Positions 23,542 through 34,439 of a DNA stretch of 64,000 nucleotides are shown here, in pieces. This stretch comes from Babylonia areolata. Lineage: Eukaryota; Mollusca; Gastropoda; Neogastropoda; Buccinidae. The notes beneath the pieces are model-generated. The model saw only the letters and a program-made list of their open reading frames with translations. It had not been told where the DNA came from and searched no databases. Every line of letters starts with the position of its first letter. Position 1 is the stretch's first letter. The stretch spans positions 25,838,699 through 25,902,698 of the forward strand of contig NC_134882.1 in the NCBI RefSeq assembly GCF_041734735.1, written 5' to 3'. A program made the position numbers and the translations under genes.

Positions 23542-24301
23542 TTTTAACAGAATTTTTATTCAGTAAATATGTCACACATGTACAGATAGACAGCGGAGCA
23601 ACAGCAAGCTAATAGCTTATATCGTGCTCAGGAATGTGATTAAATACATTTGTTTTGTTTGACAGCTGGTGGACGCTACACAATTGCAATTATGTTGAAA
23701 TACACATTTTCCAACTGCATATAAATGACAGTCATTGCAGACATACATTATTTCACTTTTTTTTCTTTTTTTTTAAGCCGCCGTGGAGATTAATATATTT
23801 AAAGAATTTACAGTGAATATAAACATCATTTTTAAGATACTTTGTTCACAATAGAAAGCAGAAAAGGCAAGAAAAACAAGTTAGTGAATAAGATAAAGAA
23901 ATGAGAGAAGAAGAAAAAAAAAGAGAAGAAGAAAAAAAAGAGAAGAAAAAAGAAGAAAAATATACACATGGAGAGGGAATAACATTACACATAATCGTAC
24001 TTGATTAGACCGACTAGACTGGAAGTATGGAAAGATTACATGTTCAATGTAGAAGATATAGTGAGTCACACCTAGAACAGTGCATACTTAAAATCTACTG
24101 GATTCAGTGATGAATTTGTGTACAGTTTCAAATATCAGCATGTTTATGTTAAGTTGAAAATTGTAACTACCATGCAGGAGAGTATGTATCTGAATATATT
24201 CTTGGGGAAGATTTAAGACAGTATTTCTACGAGCCACGCTAAAACACAGACACGATAGCAAATAGTGCTCAGCTGTTTCTCTACCATTGCCACAATCGCA
24301 A
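23542..24301 (-). mobile_element. LINE 3' fragment with target-site duplication, in a former mini-intron
   Basis: The minus strand encodes 71 uninterrupted codons of a LINE reverse-transcriptase C-terminus: NCDCGNGRETAEHYLLSCLC, then a LPQEY segment and HKFITESSRF, stop at 24088. The 3' end has AATAAA and an A-rich CAAA-type tail. The 18-bp word TTGTTTATTTGTTYGTTT flanks it (23524-23541 and 24302-24319), differing at one base: a clear target-site duplication and hence a fairly recent insertion. 5'-truncated. Confidence 0.85.
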
Positions 24302-24340
24302 TTGTTTATTTGTTCGTTTATCTATCATTGTCTCCTACAG

Positions 24341-24436
24341 CCCAGCAAACCACATAGGGCCAAGTCATGGCTGAAGACAATCCCACAGAACCTTGAGAAG
24401 AAGGGGGGTAAAAACTGGACAAGAAGATCAGGTTGA
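24341..24436 (+). CDS. Probable last exon of the plus-strand gene
   Basis: A pyrimidine-rich tract ending TCTCCTACAG precedes 24341. The frame that starts on the codon boundary is the only long one: PSKPHRAKSWLKTIPQNLEK, then KGGKNWTRRSG and TGA. It is a short basic C-terminus with no domain that I recognise. It pairs with the donor at 23519 once the LINE is discounted. If the upstream exon ends at its own TGA, this would instead be 3'UTR. Confidence 0.45.
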   Translation, partial: PSKPHRAKSWLKTIPQNLEKKGGKNWTRRSG

Positions 24437-24810
24437 AGTACAGTCATACCCAGTACTTCACATGAGCCATGAACATGTCGCTGATATTTATCATTCTGTC
24501 ATTTTTTCACTTGAGGATCGAAGAATGGAACCTGGACACAATCTTGATTATTTATAATACACAAAATCATATAGAGTAACAGGCTTATAAAACCAAAAAA
24601 TGCCAGTGCCTACTCTCAAAAAGATCACAGCATAAGACTGTTCAGTTGTCCAGTCAAGAAAGACAAGGACTTCCACATTTTCTACAAACAAACCATATAA
24701 ATGAAGGACCAGCAAGTAAGAAAACAAGAAAGGATGAGATGACCTGAAGAAAAAGAAAAAAAACAACCCAGAAAATAGGAGAGTGAAAGAATAAAGTTTT
24801 AAAAAAAAAG
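24437..24810 (+). other. Presumed 3'UTR of the plus-strand gene with a poly(A) signal
   Basis: No open frame. AATAAA at 24789-24794 is followed by an A-run. Use as the true cleavage site is inferred. Confidence 0.35.
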
Positions 24811-26054
24811 GAGGAAATTTCTAGCATGGAATTTTCAAGAAGTGGTGATACTATTTATACTGAAAGAAGCTCTGGCATCCCCACCAGGGTGTGGTTTGTG
24901 GTGAAGTTGTCATCACCAGTGTGTGGACAGTCTGTGCTGGGGATGAGTTGGCCTTCTCTTTGTGCTTCTGGAGCAGAAACCAAAGGCCTGCAAATGATGG
25001 AACACATCTGATTCCAAAGTCACAGTGTATGTACAGTGTTAAAGAAGTCTGGATATGTCTTGGAAAAAGGAGAGAACCATTTCCAGGGCCAGAAAAGTCT
25101 TGGGGAAATGTTTTGCCATTTAGGGGCAGGAAAAGTTTTGTAATTTTGATGAAACCCTTGACCAATTTGATTCAACAAAGAGTTCAGTGCACTTTTTAAA
25201 AAAATCAAAAAACATGTAAAAGCAGTCAAAAAAACAAGAGAGGCAAGGTCTTCAAGACTCACTTGTGACACACACTTTGCGCTCTGTATTTAATATTATA
25301 AAGCCTTTTGGGGGAGGGAAAAGAAAAAAGGGCGTGTTAGCAGGTTTGAATCAAGCATATTCGAGTCGAGAGTAATTAGTCTTACTCACGGCGCTAAAGC
25401 ACTCTTACCAATGGAGTTCAGAAATTAATATTTAAACTTATGTTTTCTTAGCGTAATAAATCGATTACAGTATTCGTTTGAATCATGTTATTTTGGTAAA
25501 TCTGGATTATTTAAGAATTTCTTAAGTCTGCTGCAAAGGAGACATTGCTGTGACCTGAGGCACACCTCAATATGTGGCTGTTTTCTCCAGATCTGTGGAG
25601 ATCTGTGTTCGACAGGCTTACATTAACTACAACCTGGTCCATTCAGTTTCTCTTTTATGTTTATTCTAGTTAATTCAGTGTCCACTTTAAAACATTCATA
25701 TGCAATAAACATGCCAATGGTGTAGTTGGTGTCACTGTATGTGTTCTGTCAGGAATTTGTATTTCTGTTCTTTTAATTGCTAACAAGAAAAATGAAGTCA
25801 TGCCTTCTTCAAACTACATGAATTGTGATTTTCTGGGTCAGAATTCTCAACCAAATAAACTGTCCATGATCTGGAAATACAGCTTTATCCGGAAGACTTA
25901 CAACCTATTATTGGTGTGACTGTGAAGATTTTTTACCCACTATATATGATCCAATTTTGGTATTGGCAAAGTTTTTCCAGAAAAAATGACAATGTTAAAG
26001 TTTACCATGGACACACACACATACGATACACATCGTAATACATACACACACGCG

Positions 26055-26088
<34 letters not shown>

Positions 26089-26756
26089 ACTGAACACCAG
26101 GTTATTACATAGACTGACATGGTTTACACAAGTGAGTCAAAAAGTGGTGAAATTTGAACATTACTACCAGGATATCCACCAGTCTCTTTCTTCAGGGTTG
26201 TTGCAGACAAATTTTATATAGTCTGGCTTTATGTTTGGTGTGGAAAATTATCAGTCTGGTCTGTAAAAAGTATGGAATTTTGTTTTGTCACATATGTCGG
26301 AACTGGTTTAACAACATCTAGATCAGACCTTGTGGAGAACTAGAGTTGTGCTTGGTTCAAGCAGAAATTTGTTCAAGAAAATTGTGTGCTGATATAATAC
26401 CAAGTATTGCTTATGGTGTGCTAAGACATGTTAATCATGGATTTTTTTTTTCCATTAGTTATGACAGAATAAGGTGAATGTGAATGAAATAATAACAAGC
26501 ACCAAGCTGTATGCACCATCATAGTTGTCATGCATTTCTGTTCAGACAGCACAATGTGGGAATTAAGACTGTGCTTCTTGGACTTGAAAAAAACATATCC
26601 ACAATGTGTGTCTTTTGTACAAAGAGAGTTCTCTATACTGAAGCATGTTTTGTTTTGTTTTTTTGTTGTTTTTTCTTTCTTTTTGCTGACTTTAGTAGCA
26701 GAAATCAAGAACTGCCATGTATGAAAGTGTGGCACTATTGATCTGATGTACAGGAG
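24811..26756. other. Intergenic interval, no gene recognised
   Basis: Only short unsupported frames. Contains a CA/CG microsatellite at 26030-26090 and T-runs near 26660. Confidence 0.5.
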
Positions 26757-27392
26757 TAAATAGAGAGCTGTCTAGTGATAACTTTCAGTCAGGACACTGT
26801 ACCATTATGTTCCACATTAAGTAGAGAGCTGTCAGTGATAACTTTCATCAGAACTGTACGTATGTTCCCATTAAGTAGAGAGCTGTCAGTGATAACTTTC
26901 AGTCAGACACTGTCCAGTAGTTCACATAGTAGAGAGTGTCAGTGATACTTTCAGTCAGGACACTTACCAGTATGTTCACTTTAAGTAGAGAGCTGCAGTG
27001 AAACTTCAGTAGGAACTGTACAGTATGTCCACATTAGTGAGAGCTGTCAGTGATAACTTTCAGTTTAGGACACTGTACCAGTATGTTCCACATTAAGTAG
27101 AGAGCTATCAGTGATAACTTTCAGTCAGGACACTGTACCAGTATGTTCCACTTTAAGTAGAGAGCTATCAGTGATAACTTTCAGTCAGGACACTGTACCA
27201 GTATGTTCCACTTTAAGTAGAGAGCTATCAGTGATAACTTTCAGTCAGGACACTGTACCATTATGTTCCACATTAAGTAGAGAGCTGTCAGTGATAACTT
27301 TCAGTCAGGACACTGTACCAGTATGTTCCACATTAAGTAGAGAGCTGTCAGTGATAACTTTCAGTCAGGACACTGTACCAGTATGTTCCACA
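26757..27392. repeat. 60-bp minisatellite, about eleven copies
   Basis: Unit: AGTAGAGAGCTGTCAGTGAT, AACTTTCAGTCAGGACACTG, TACCAGTATGTTCCACATTA. The right half (27070-27392) is nearly perfect. The copies at 26830-27060 have lost many single bases scattered at random, unlike normal repeat divergence. Confidence 0.96.
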
Positions 27393-28114
27393 TTTGTACT
27401 TTTTAATGTTGTGCTTGTAGCAGTTATAAAAGTAAGATGTAGCAACACCTAAAGTAAGGTGCAGCATTACTTTAAAGTGAGGTGCAGGTGCGCCTAAAGC
27501 AAGGTGCAGCACTTACTGCAAACATCGGCCATTCTCAATAGCAGGTACAGAACTTTAATCCCACAAAGTGAAAAGATCTTTCAGGTCTGTCACTACTTCC
27601 TTCACGTCTGTAGTCCTGAGAATGACTTGCTGACTTGTACAACTGAATTTTATGTGTGCTAACCCTGCCACAAATGAAGACTAGGATTTAAGTACTTGAT
27701 TGTCCATTAAAAAAGATGTTTGAAATGGACATTTTTCTTCTGCAGTGTATACACGACAGACAAGAATTTCAAAACAAATAGAAATCAGTAACATAGCAAT
27801 CATACATAAGAATTTTAATGATAAAATGGATATGATCTCAGCTTTTACGTTTGCCACCCAATATTATGCGCATATGTCCACAGAGTGTCATTCATACTTC
27901 CGTCAATAATCAATCATCAACCAGCACACAGTGAGCATCACCGAGCCTCTGACTGGACTATTATTTTCAGACAGTGCATTTTACTCACAGAATGACCAGA
28001 TGAACGCTCCTAAGCACAGATGTATTCTGTGTGAGGACAACACTTTTAGTAGACTTGTTTTGGCTGCAAGTCTTGTATATTACAAGTTGGACAAGTTTTT
28101 AGCATATGATTTAT
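27393..28114. other. Intergenic interval, no gene recognised
   Basis: Contains a short imperfect repeat of AAGTGAGGTGCAG words at 27440-27510. Otherwise featureless. Confidence 0.5.
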
Positions 28115-28330
28115 TGATATGGATACTTATATAGCGCCTATCCTCAGTCGGAGACCAAGTTGTAAGCACTTTACAAACACGCGGTCATTTGCACAAGCTG
28201 GCTACCTGGGTAGAGCCGACTGACAGATGTCACTGGGTGCTCATCATTCGTTTCCTGTGTCATTCAGTCAGATTTCAGGCAGGCACACATACACACTCAG
28301 ACAGACATGTAACATTTTACCATTTTGATT
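28115..28330 (+). repeat. Interspersed repeat (SINE/MITE-like, TATAGCGC core)
   Basis: Contains ACTTATATAGCGCCTATCCT, CAGTCGGAGACCAAG, AAGCACTTTACAAACACGCG, a CTACCTGGGTAGAGCC segment and ACATGTAACATTTTA. I recall this arrangement as a common gastropod interspersed repeat; that recollection was not checked. Confidence 0.6.
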
Positions 28331-28359
28331 TTGGTACTACTTGACTTTGTGACCCCTCT

Positions 28360-28480
28360 CATTGTCCTCTCCCTGACCAGTGCATTGGGTTATGCTGCTG
28401 GTCAGGCATCTGTCTAGCAGATGTGGTGTAGTGTTTTGGATTTGTTCAAACTAACAGATGCCTCCTTGAGAAACAAACTG
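28360..28480 (-). repeat. SINE fragment, minus orientation
   Basis: Reverse complement of the family seen at 58487-58615: CATTGGGTTATGCTGCTGGT, CAGGCATCTGTCTAGCAG and ATGTGGTGTAGTGT. It abuts the preceding repeat. Confidence 0.55.
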
Positions 28481-28841
28481 TCTCTTCTCCTTATTGTTTT
28501 TATCATGGCTTTATTGTATAGTATGTAAATACCAAAATAATCATGTTCTGTGCATGCCCATGTAATGCCTGTATAACTTTATAATTTTTTTCCTGTTGGT
28601 GAATGTTTTGCCTTTACTTTTTTCTCTCTTTTTGCCCAGAGGGTTGGATATTAAAATGCATATTGTGCTTAATCCCTTACCCTTTTTTGTGATCCCACTC
28701 CTCTCTCTTGACTCGCACAAGGAACATATTTATCCATTTATGATTTTATCTGTGTGGAAGCTTTTCTTTAGTCAGTCTATGGGCATGTTGCAGTGTAGTT
28801 GGTGGTGGTGCATTGTTTTCGTGTGTAGTGGCAGTGACAGT

Positions 28842-29390
28842 GAATCAGAATCAGAATCAATTTTAATGTCAATTAAACCTGAACAAGGTTTATAAGACAT
28901 GCATGCAAAGTTACATGAAACCACGCACAAAAAAGCAAAACAAAATACATAAATATTGAACAAGACATTGAATCACTCCTGCACGCTATGGTGTTTTTGA
29001 CAGCATTTACTGACAAATTTCCCAAACAGTCCCACAAGTTTGTCTTCCAGTATTAGCTGACTGGGTTTAATAATATTTGGAATGTAATTTTGAATTTTTT
29101 GTATGAATTCTATTCTAATTTGTATAATTCACAGTCATCTAAGAAATGAAATTCATCCTCTATTGTTTGACATTGTAAAGATAGTCTCCTTTCTTTTGGG
29201 ATGTTGAAATATTGGCCTTTTTCTATTGCTAAATCATGACAGGATATTCTTAATTGGCACAGTGATTGTTTTTGATTATAATTAAGATATCCTTCAAGCA
29301 AATAAGGTTTGGTTCTGTATTCATGAGTAATTTTATTATAGAATAGTAGTTTAGATTTATTTTCAGATTTGTTTCTCTTCCAGAATAAAA
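28842..29390 (-). mobile_element. LINE 3' fragment
   Basis: The minus strand reads KPYLLEGYLNYNQKQSLCQL, RISCHDLAIEKGQYF, then QTIEDEFHFLDDCELYKLE and a stop at 29110: the C-terminal zinc-knuckle-like region of a non-LTR reverse transcriptase. The 3' end finishes in (GATTCT)n at 28842-28860, a microsatellite-like tail typical of L2/CR1 LINEs. 5'-truncated. Confidence 0.7.
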
Positions 29391-29413
29391 CAGTGTGGCT
29401 GACAAGGAAACAT

Positions 29414-29640
29414 GTCTACAGTTTTAGATCCTGCACTGGACCAGGATTTTAACTCCTCCTCTGACGAGACACTGAGTTATGGTCTTGGTGCAAGTCTTTC
29501 AGATGATATGATAAACCAAGGTTGGATGTGTAGCATGCGCATGTAAAATAACCCAAGGCAGCAAATGGGCTGTCCCTGTCGAAATTCTGTATAAGAAAAT
29601 GCCGTGCTGGTAGTAAAACAAATCAGAAAGGAATAAAATA
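29414..29640 (+). repeat. tRNA-SINE (family 1), body and eroded head
   Basis: Carries the family-1 body: CAGATGATATGATAAACCAA, AACCCAAGGCAGCAAATGGG, CTGTCCCTGTCGAAATTCTG. Matches copies at 33055, 46977, 52860 and 58180. The head is too eroded to show both Pol III boxes. Confidence 0.65.
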
Positions 29641-30013
29641 AAGAGTGGCATTGTGCTGTGACGAAAGAAGGAAAGACCAGCCTAGATTTCACACAGAGAA
29701 ATCTGTTTTGACAAATAATACAATTGAACAAAAAACAGAAATAATCCTGTTGTATCTTTGTATTGTTTTCATGTCCTTTGTGTTCATGTTTCAGGCAAGA
29801 AGAGGAGGTGTGTTGGTGACCTCATCAGGGGTCAGGGGTGGTCACGGTGTCACCATGTTGTGGACGATGGATGCCCCTTCCCCCCCACCCACCCCTCAAA
29901 CCCCCCTCTTTACTGTACAGCCACTGGATGGGGGACACTGCAGCTTCCACTTCACAACTGCTCCACCACCACCATGTCAGGGCGTTTTGCTTTTTTGCCC
30001 CAAAATCACCAGC

Positions 30014-30047
<34 letters not shown>

Positions 30048-30439
30048 GAGAAAAAAAAAAGAAGGAATTTTGTTTAGTTTTCTCATACATACTGGTGATT
30101 GTAGACATTTTGCTAAAGTATTGCATTTCACATTTGAATATTCTCATTGAAAAATAAATCACTGAAAGCAAGGTAGGAGAGTAGAGGGAGTATGGTGAGT
30201 CAGGGGAAACAGGGAAGGTGGAGGATAGAGTCAAAGATGAATATTTGAAATAAACAGAAGTACAATTAAAGGAAATTACTTAATGGACTTCATTAAAGGG
30301 AAATCGTCAATGGAACAGGAGAAATGACTGATGATAAATTTAAAAAGAACCAAAATTCAATAATGCTCAAAAGTGTATCACGGGTGTTCAGTGCTGGCAC
30401 TTTAGTTGGCCCTGTGAAAGTTCGTGAACCCAGGAAGTA
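29641..30439. other. Interval without a supported gene; (CA)n at 30017-30046
   Basis: TTTCAG at 29790 followed by an open GKKRRC frame was considered as an exon but has no supported partner. Confidence 0.45.
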
Positions 30440-31320
30440 GGGCATGGATATAAATAAACGCGGCTGACAAACAGGCTGCGCCAGCGGCACTCGCTGTACG
30501 CTTGTTCGGCGGTAAATCTGCTTTGTTTCTTTCGCGCATCATCTCCTCGGATGGATCGGAAATAACGACTAAAGAAGTGGTTTTCTAAAAAGAACACAAA
30601 AATTAGCTTTCCATTGACTCCAAACACAATATGTTTTCTTACATAGCGGTTGTTGCGGCGACGGCTGAAACATAAATGAAGAAAGAGAAGAGAAGGATAA
30701 GCAGAAACATGATCGCAAAAATCGTTAAGTTTAAATCCCTCTCTAAGAAAACAGGCGTTTAGCACAATAACATCGTAAATACACACAGAACATATAGCAT
30801 GCCTGCATGCAGATCAGCTTACCTTTTGAGTTGTGCGATTTTTCTTGGCAGCACAACAAACGTTTAAATGAACACACTGTAGCATGGTGAGTGAGAGTAG
30901 CGTAGCAGGGGGATGGAGAGCGGGGTGAGTGTCTGTTGGCTTATGGCACTGCCGTGCCCTTCATTCCACAAGAAAGACGAAGATTTTTAAGGTAAAAAAA
31001 AAAAAAATGAAACGATGATGTTGATAAAATAATGAAATTTTGTAAATCAAATCAAACTGCACTCCAATAATACAACCAGGAATAGCAATAATTCAACTTT
31101 CTGTAATCACTGCAGGAAATGTGTGGATGCTGTGAAAAGGTGGGAAAAGTGGGGCAGGGGCTGTGGGGCCGAGTGAAACAAAGAAGGCAGTGTCCAGGTT
31201 TGGCGCGCGGGGCCAGAAATACCGCGGCGAATGTGCCGGTCAGTGCAGAGTGCGGTGGGAAAGTCTGGCATTAAAAAATGTTTGACCCAAGACGCTAGAC
31301 GCTGCTCGGCCAACTAAAGA
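30440..31320. promoter_or_regulatory. CpG-rich, promoter-like patch
   Basis: CpG density is visibly higher than in the flanks (GCTGCGCCAGCGGC, TTGTTCGGCGG, GGCGCGCGGGGCC, ACCGCGGCGAATG). It contains a candidate first exon on the minus strand (30823-30885) and an open minus-strand frame around 30390-30786 that I could not connect to it. A promoter is inferred, not shown. Confidence 0.3.
30823..30885 (-). CDS. Candidate first coding exon (weak)
   Basis: On the minus strand ATG at 30885 opens 21 codons (MLQCVHLNVCCAAKKNRTTQ, K) that end exactly at AAAAG|GTAAGC, a strong donor. It sits in a CpG-rich patch. No convincing second exon was found downstream, so this may be chance. Confidence 0.22.
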
Positions 31321-31648
31321 GCCGGATTTTGTGCTCGGCTGAGCAGCCGTGGTATGTTTTATTGAGGCAGAATATAATTTTGATGCGTTCAGTGTTGACA
31401 GGATGAGTTAACTCACAATCACGGAAGATACTCAAGATTGAAGAAAAAAAGGATACGCAAAATAGTTTGGGGGAAAAAATCAGGTCTGATTTTATGAGTG
31501 GAAATGGAGCTGAAATATTTGTAAATGCTCTGGACGTAACGACTAACAGCAGTTGTGTTGTTTTCCACCACAGTCTTGTTCTATGCATAAACATGCACAC
31601 TCACTTCCACATTCATCCACTCACCCACAGACACTTATACATTATAAC

Positions 31649-31687
<39 letters not shown>

Positions 31688-31869
31688 TTTACAATCATCA
31701 ATATTGTCACCATCATGCGGCAAAGCAAACAAAATTCTAGCCACTTCTTCATTGTACATCCTGGCATCCATGCTGATACAAAATGCAACAAAATTCAACC
31801 AAAACATTCTGAGAAATTGCTTCAAACACACTGTGAGGCAGTTGCCATTTTGGAAACAAAGTTTGGTAA
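31321..31869. other. Interval without a gene; (CA)n at 31650-31685
   Basis: No coding feature supported. Confidence 0.5.
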
Positions 31870-32545
31870 TCACCAGTAACTGTGGCAAAGTGGTTAGTAT
31901 CACGGACTGACAACTGGGAAGACACTGGCTCAATTCCCAGCTGAGATGGGTTTTTTCAGCCTGTTGCTGTATCTACCCAGAGTTGAGTGTGCTGTTGGCT
32001 TAAATGGGAAGACTTGGCCACACAGTCTTGGATCATCCACTTCACAGATTTGTCTTTGGTTGTGTTGCTCAAAATTCCTCACCAACACTGCAAGTGTCTG
32101 CCTCTCTGGGGCCTGGTTAATGCCAGAATATCATGATGAAAGGAAGCACAGAGTACACAGCCTTGTCACATCGTTCCACACCTACATGAACCTCCATTGC
32201 AACTTCATCATCACCATCATTCTCAACCTCATTCATCATCAATATGGAAAAAAGCAATTATCATTGTCAATAGGGGGCTTAGTAGGTGGTGTCCTTAGTA
32301 AGCTGAATAAAAACAGCCACTACTGAAAACCACTAAAGTGACTCAGCAGCAGTGCAGGGTCTCCTCTGGTGTGTAGCCTCATGGCGACCTAATGTGGATG
32401 GTTCACTGTGGACTGCACTGCAAACACTAAGACCGGGGCAGATGAACTATGGTGTGCCCATGTATGGGGCACTTGGAGTGAGCAGCATGGAGATATACCA
32501 CTGAAAATGGTGCAGATGACAGGGCAGCAAAAAAAAAAAAAAAAA
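31870..32545 (+). repeat. tRNA-derived SINE (family 3) with A-tail
   Basis: Head: A-box-like TGGCAAAGTGGTTAG at 31883, B-box-like GGCTCAATTCCC at 31927, spaced as in a tRNA. The body continues with GTAGCCTCATGGCGACCT (about 32385) and ends in A17 at 32530-32545. The whole may be one ~660-bp element or two abutting repeats. Confidence 0.65.
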
Positions 32546-33054
32546 GTTTCAATAATCATGTGACCAGCCCAAAGTTTGTTTATGCAATGACCCCAGAATG
32601 GCAGCTAAAATCATGGTCAGGAGTGAAAAAGTTCCACAGCCAAACCATTTCAATACTATTTACATTACTCCATGGAATGGGGCCAGCCAGAAATAGACAG
32701 GTGTTGGTGGTGTTTGTCACACAGGTCAGAGTTGTGATTTTTCATGTGAAGTTAAGTTTGAGGATAAACAGATGATAACACTTACAGTTTGTATGTGTAA
32801 ATGTGGGTTTGTAATAGCAGAATGTGTGTGCATCTATGTATGTATGTGAAAAACTGAAAATGTTAAATAGAAAGGAAGGTCATTTTATCAATGTTAAATA
32901 AATATGATCAAACTGCATTTGTTGTGCTTTTGTTGCACTGACTGGTCTGTGTGTCAGTATACCATGTCAAAAGTACTTTTGTCACAACAGCTTTCTTTGT
33001 GTGAAAGTTGGGCTGTCTCACCGGGGACAGCCTGTCACCACAATTTTGTTTTTC
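32546..33054. other. Interval without a recognised gene
   Basis: Only short frames. T/G-rich. Confidence 0.5.
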
Positions 33055-33300
33055 TGTCTGTGTGTATTTGTTTTACTATCAAAGTGGATATTTCTACAGA
33101 ATTTTGCTAGAGACATCTCTTTGTTGCTTATGGTTCTTTTATGTGTGCTTAGTGTACACTGCACACAGGAATTCATGTTATCGTCTCATCAAAAAGACTA
33201 GCACCCAGACCACCACTCAAGGTCTAGTGGAGGGAGAGAAAAGTCCTGAACCGTATGGGACTTGAACGTATAGACACTCACTTCCCGAACTGGTGCATCA
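33055..33300 (-). repeat. tRNA-SINE (family 1), minus orientation
   Basis: In reverse complement it begins GTGGTGTAGTGGTGATGCAC (A box) and reaches the B box GTTCAAGTCCC near 33260. The body follows with GATGAGACGATAACATG, CATAAAAGAACCATAAGC and GCAAAATTCTGTAGAAA. Its head is the source of the tandem array at 33281. Confidence 0.85.
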
Positions 33301-33723
33301 CCACTACACCACTGCTCCATCCTCACTTCCTGAACTGGTGCATCACCACTACACCACTGCTCCATCCTCACTTCCTGAACTGGTGCATCACCACTACACC
33401 ACTGCTCCATCCTCACTTCCTGAACTGGTGCATCACCACTACACCACTGCTCCATCCTCACTTCCTGAACTGGTGCATCACCACTACACCACTGCTCCAT
33501 CCTCACTTCCTGAACTGGTGCATCACCACTACACCACTGCTCCATCCTCACTTCCTGAACTGGTGCATCACCACTACACCACTGCTCCATCCTCACTTCC
33601 TGAACTGGTGCATCACCACTACACCACTGCTCCATCCTCACTTCCTGAACTGGTGCATCACCACTACACCACTGCTCCATCCTCACTTCCTGAACTGGTG
33701 CATCACCACTACACCACTGCTCC
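33281..33723 (-). repeat. 45-bp array made of the SINE tRNA-like head, ~10 copies
   Basis: Each unit on the minus strand is TGAGGATGGAGCAGTGGTGT, AGTGGTGATGCACCAG, TTCAGGAAG, that is the first ~37 nt of the adjacent SINE including its Pol III A box, plus a short spacer. Copies are nearly identical, so the array is young or homogenised. The 45-bp stop-free unit makes long spurious ORFs in several frames. Confidence 0.95.
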
Positions 33724-34089
33724 TTCCTTTTCTCTTTTCTCTTGGTGTGCAAACTGACGTTTCTGGGTAAATTCTCAAGCTTTTATCAGATACTACCATA
33801 TTGTTCTTTACAAAGGAATGGCTATAATAGGAAAAGACTGGTATCATCACTGCCATAGGATGCAAGAACAGGAAAATGATTAACTTTAAAATGAAAGGAG
33901 CAATGTGTTCCTTTCATTATTCTACCATCAATTTTAACATATACATTCTGAACATCGTTAGTAAATCAATTAGAGAAAGGAAATGTTTTTGTCTTTCAGC
34001 TTGTATGGAGTTAACCTTTTTTTTTTCTTTTTTCTTTTTTTTAAATGTTTTACAAGGGCCATTTGTGATAAATTATTCTGTTTGATATA
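33724..34089. other. Interval without a recognised gene
   Basis: T-runs at 34018-34042. Nothing coding supported. Confidence 0.5.
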
Positions 34090-34240
34090 TAGCGTTTTGA
34101 ACATCTTTTACCCCCAAAAATGAAGTATGGATGCCTACACGGCAGAGTAAAAACCGTCATACATGTCCAAGCCCATTTGTGTACATATAAGTGAACATGA
34201 GAGTTGCAGCCCATGAACAAAGAAGAAGGTTTTTTGTCAG
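34090..34240 (+). repeat. SINE (family 2), 3' half only
   Basis: GAAGTATGGATGCCTACACG, GTAAAAACCGTCATACATGT, AAGTGAACATGAGAGTTGCA and GCCCATGAAC match the 3' half of the full copy at 56262. Confidence 0.75.
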
Positions 34241-34439
34241 ACAAAGGGGTTTCACCTTATGTTTAATTCTTTTAACTTGGAAAGCTGCATGTTTGTCATA
34301 CACGAAAACACTGTACAAAACATCCAAGGCCTGATTTGGATCTTGGACAGACTGCATTTAGAGCTGAAATTAAAAGATCTGAGAGAAAATGTTTCTTTAT
34401 TAAATTTATATTATTTTCTAAGTATGATAGTTTTGTGGT

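Noticed and set aside
29790-30150. Possible exon after TTTCAG at 29795 (GKKRRCVGDLIRG)
   Set aside because: No matching donor or phase-compatible partner; runs into a microsatellite.
33198-33770. Repeat ORFs of 154-184 codons on both strands at the 45-bp array
   Set aside because: All three result from tandem copies of a SINE head.
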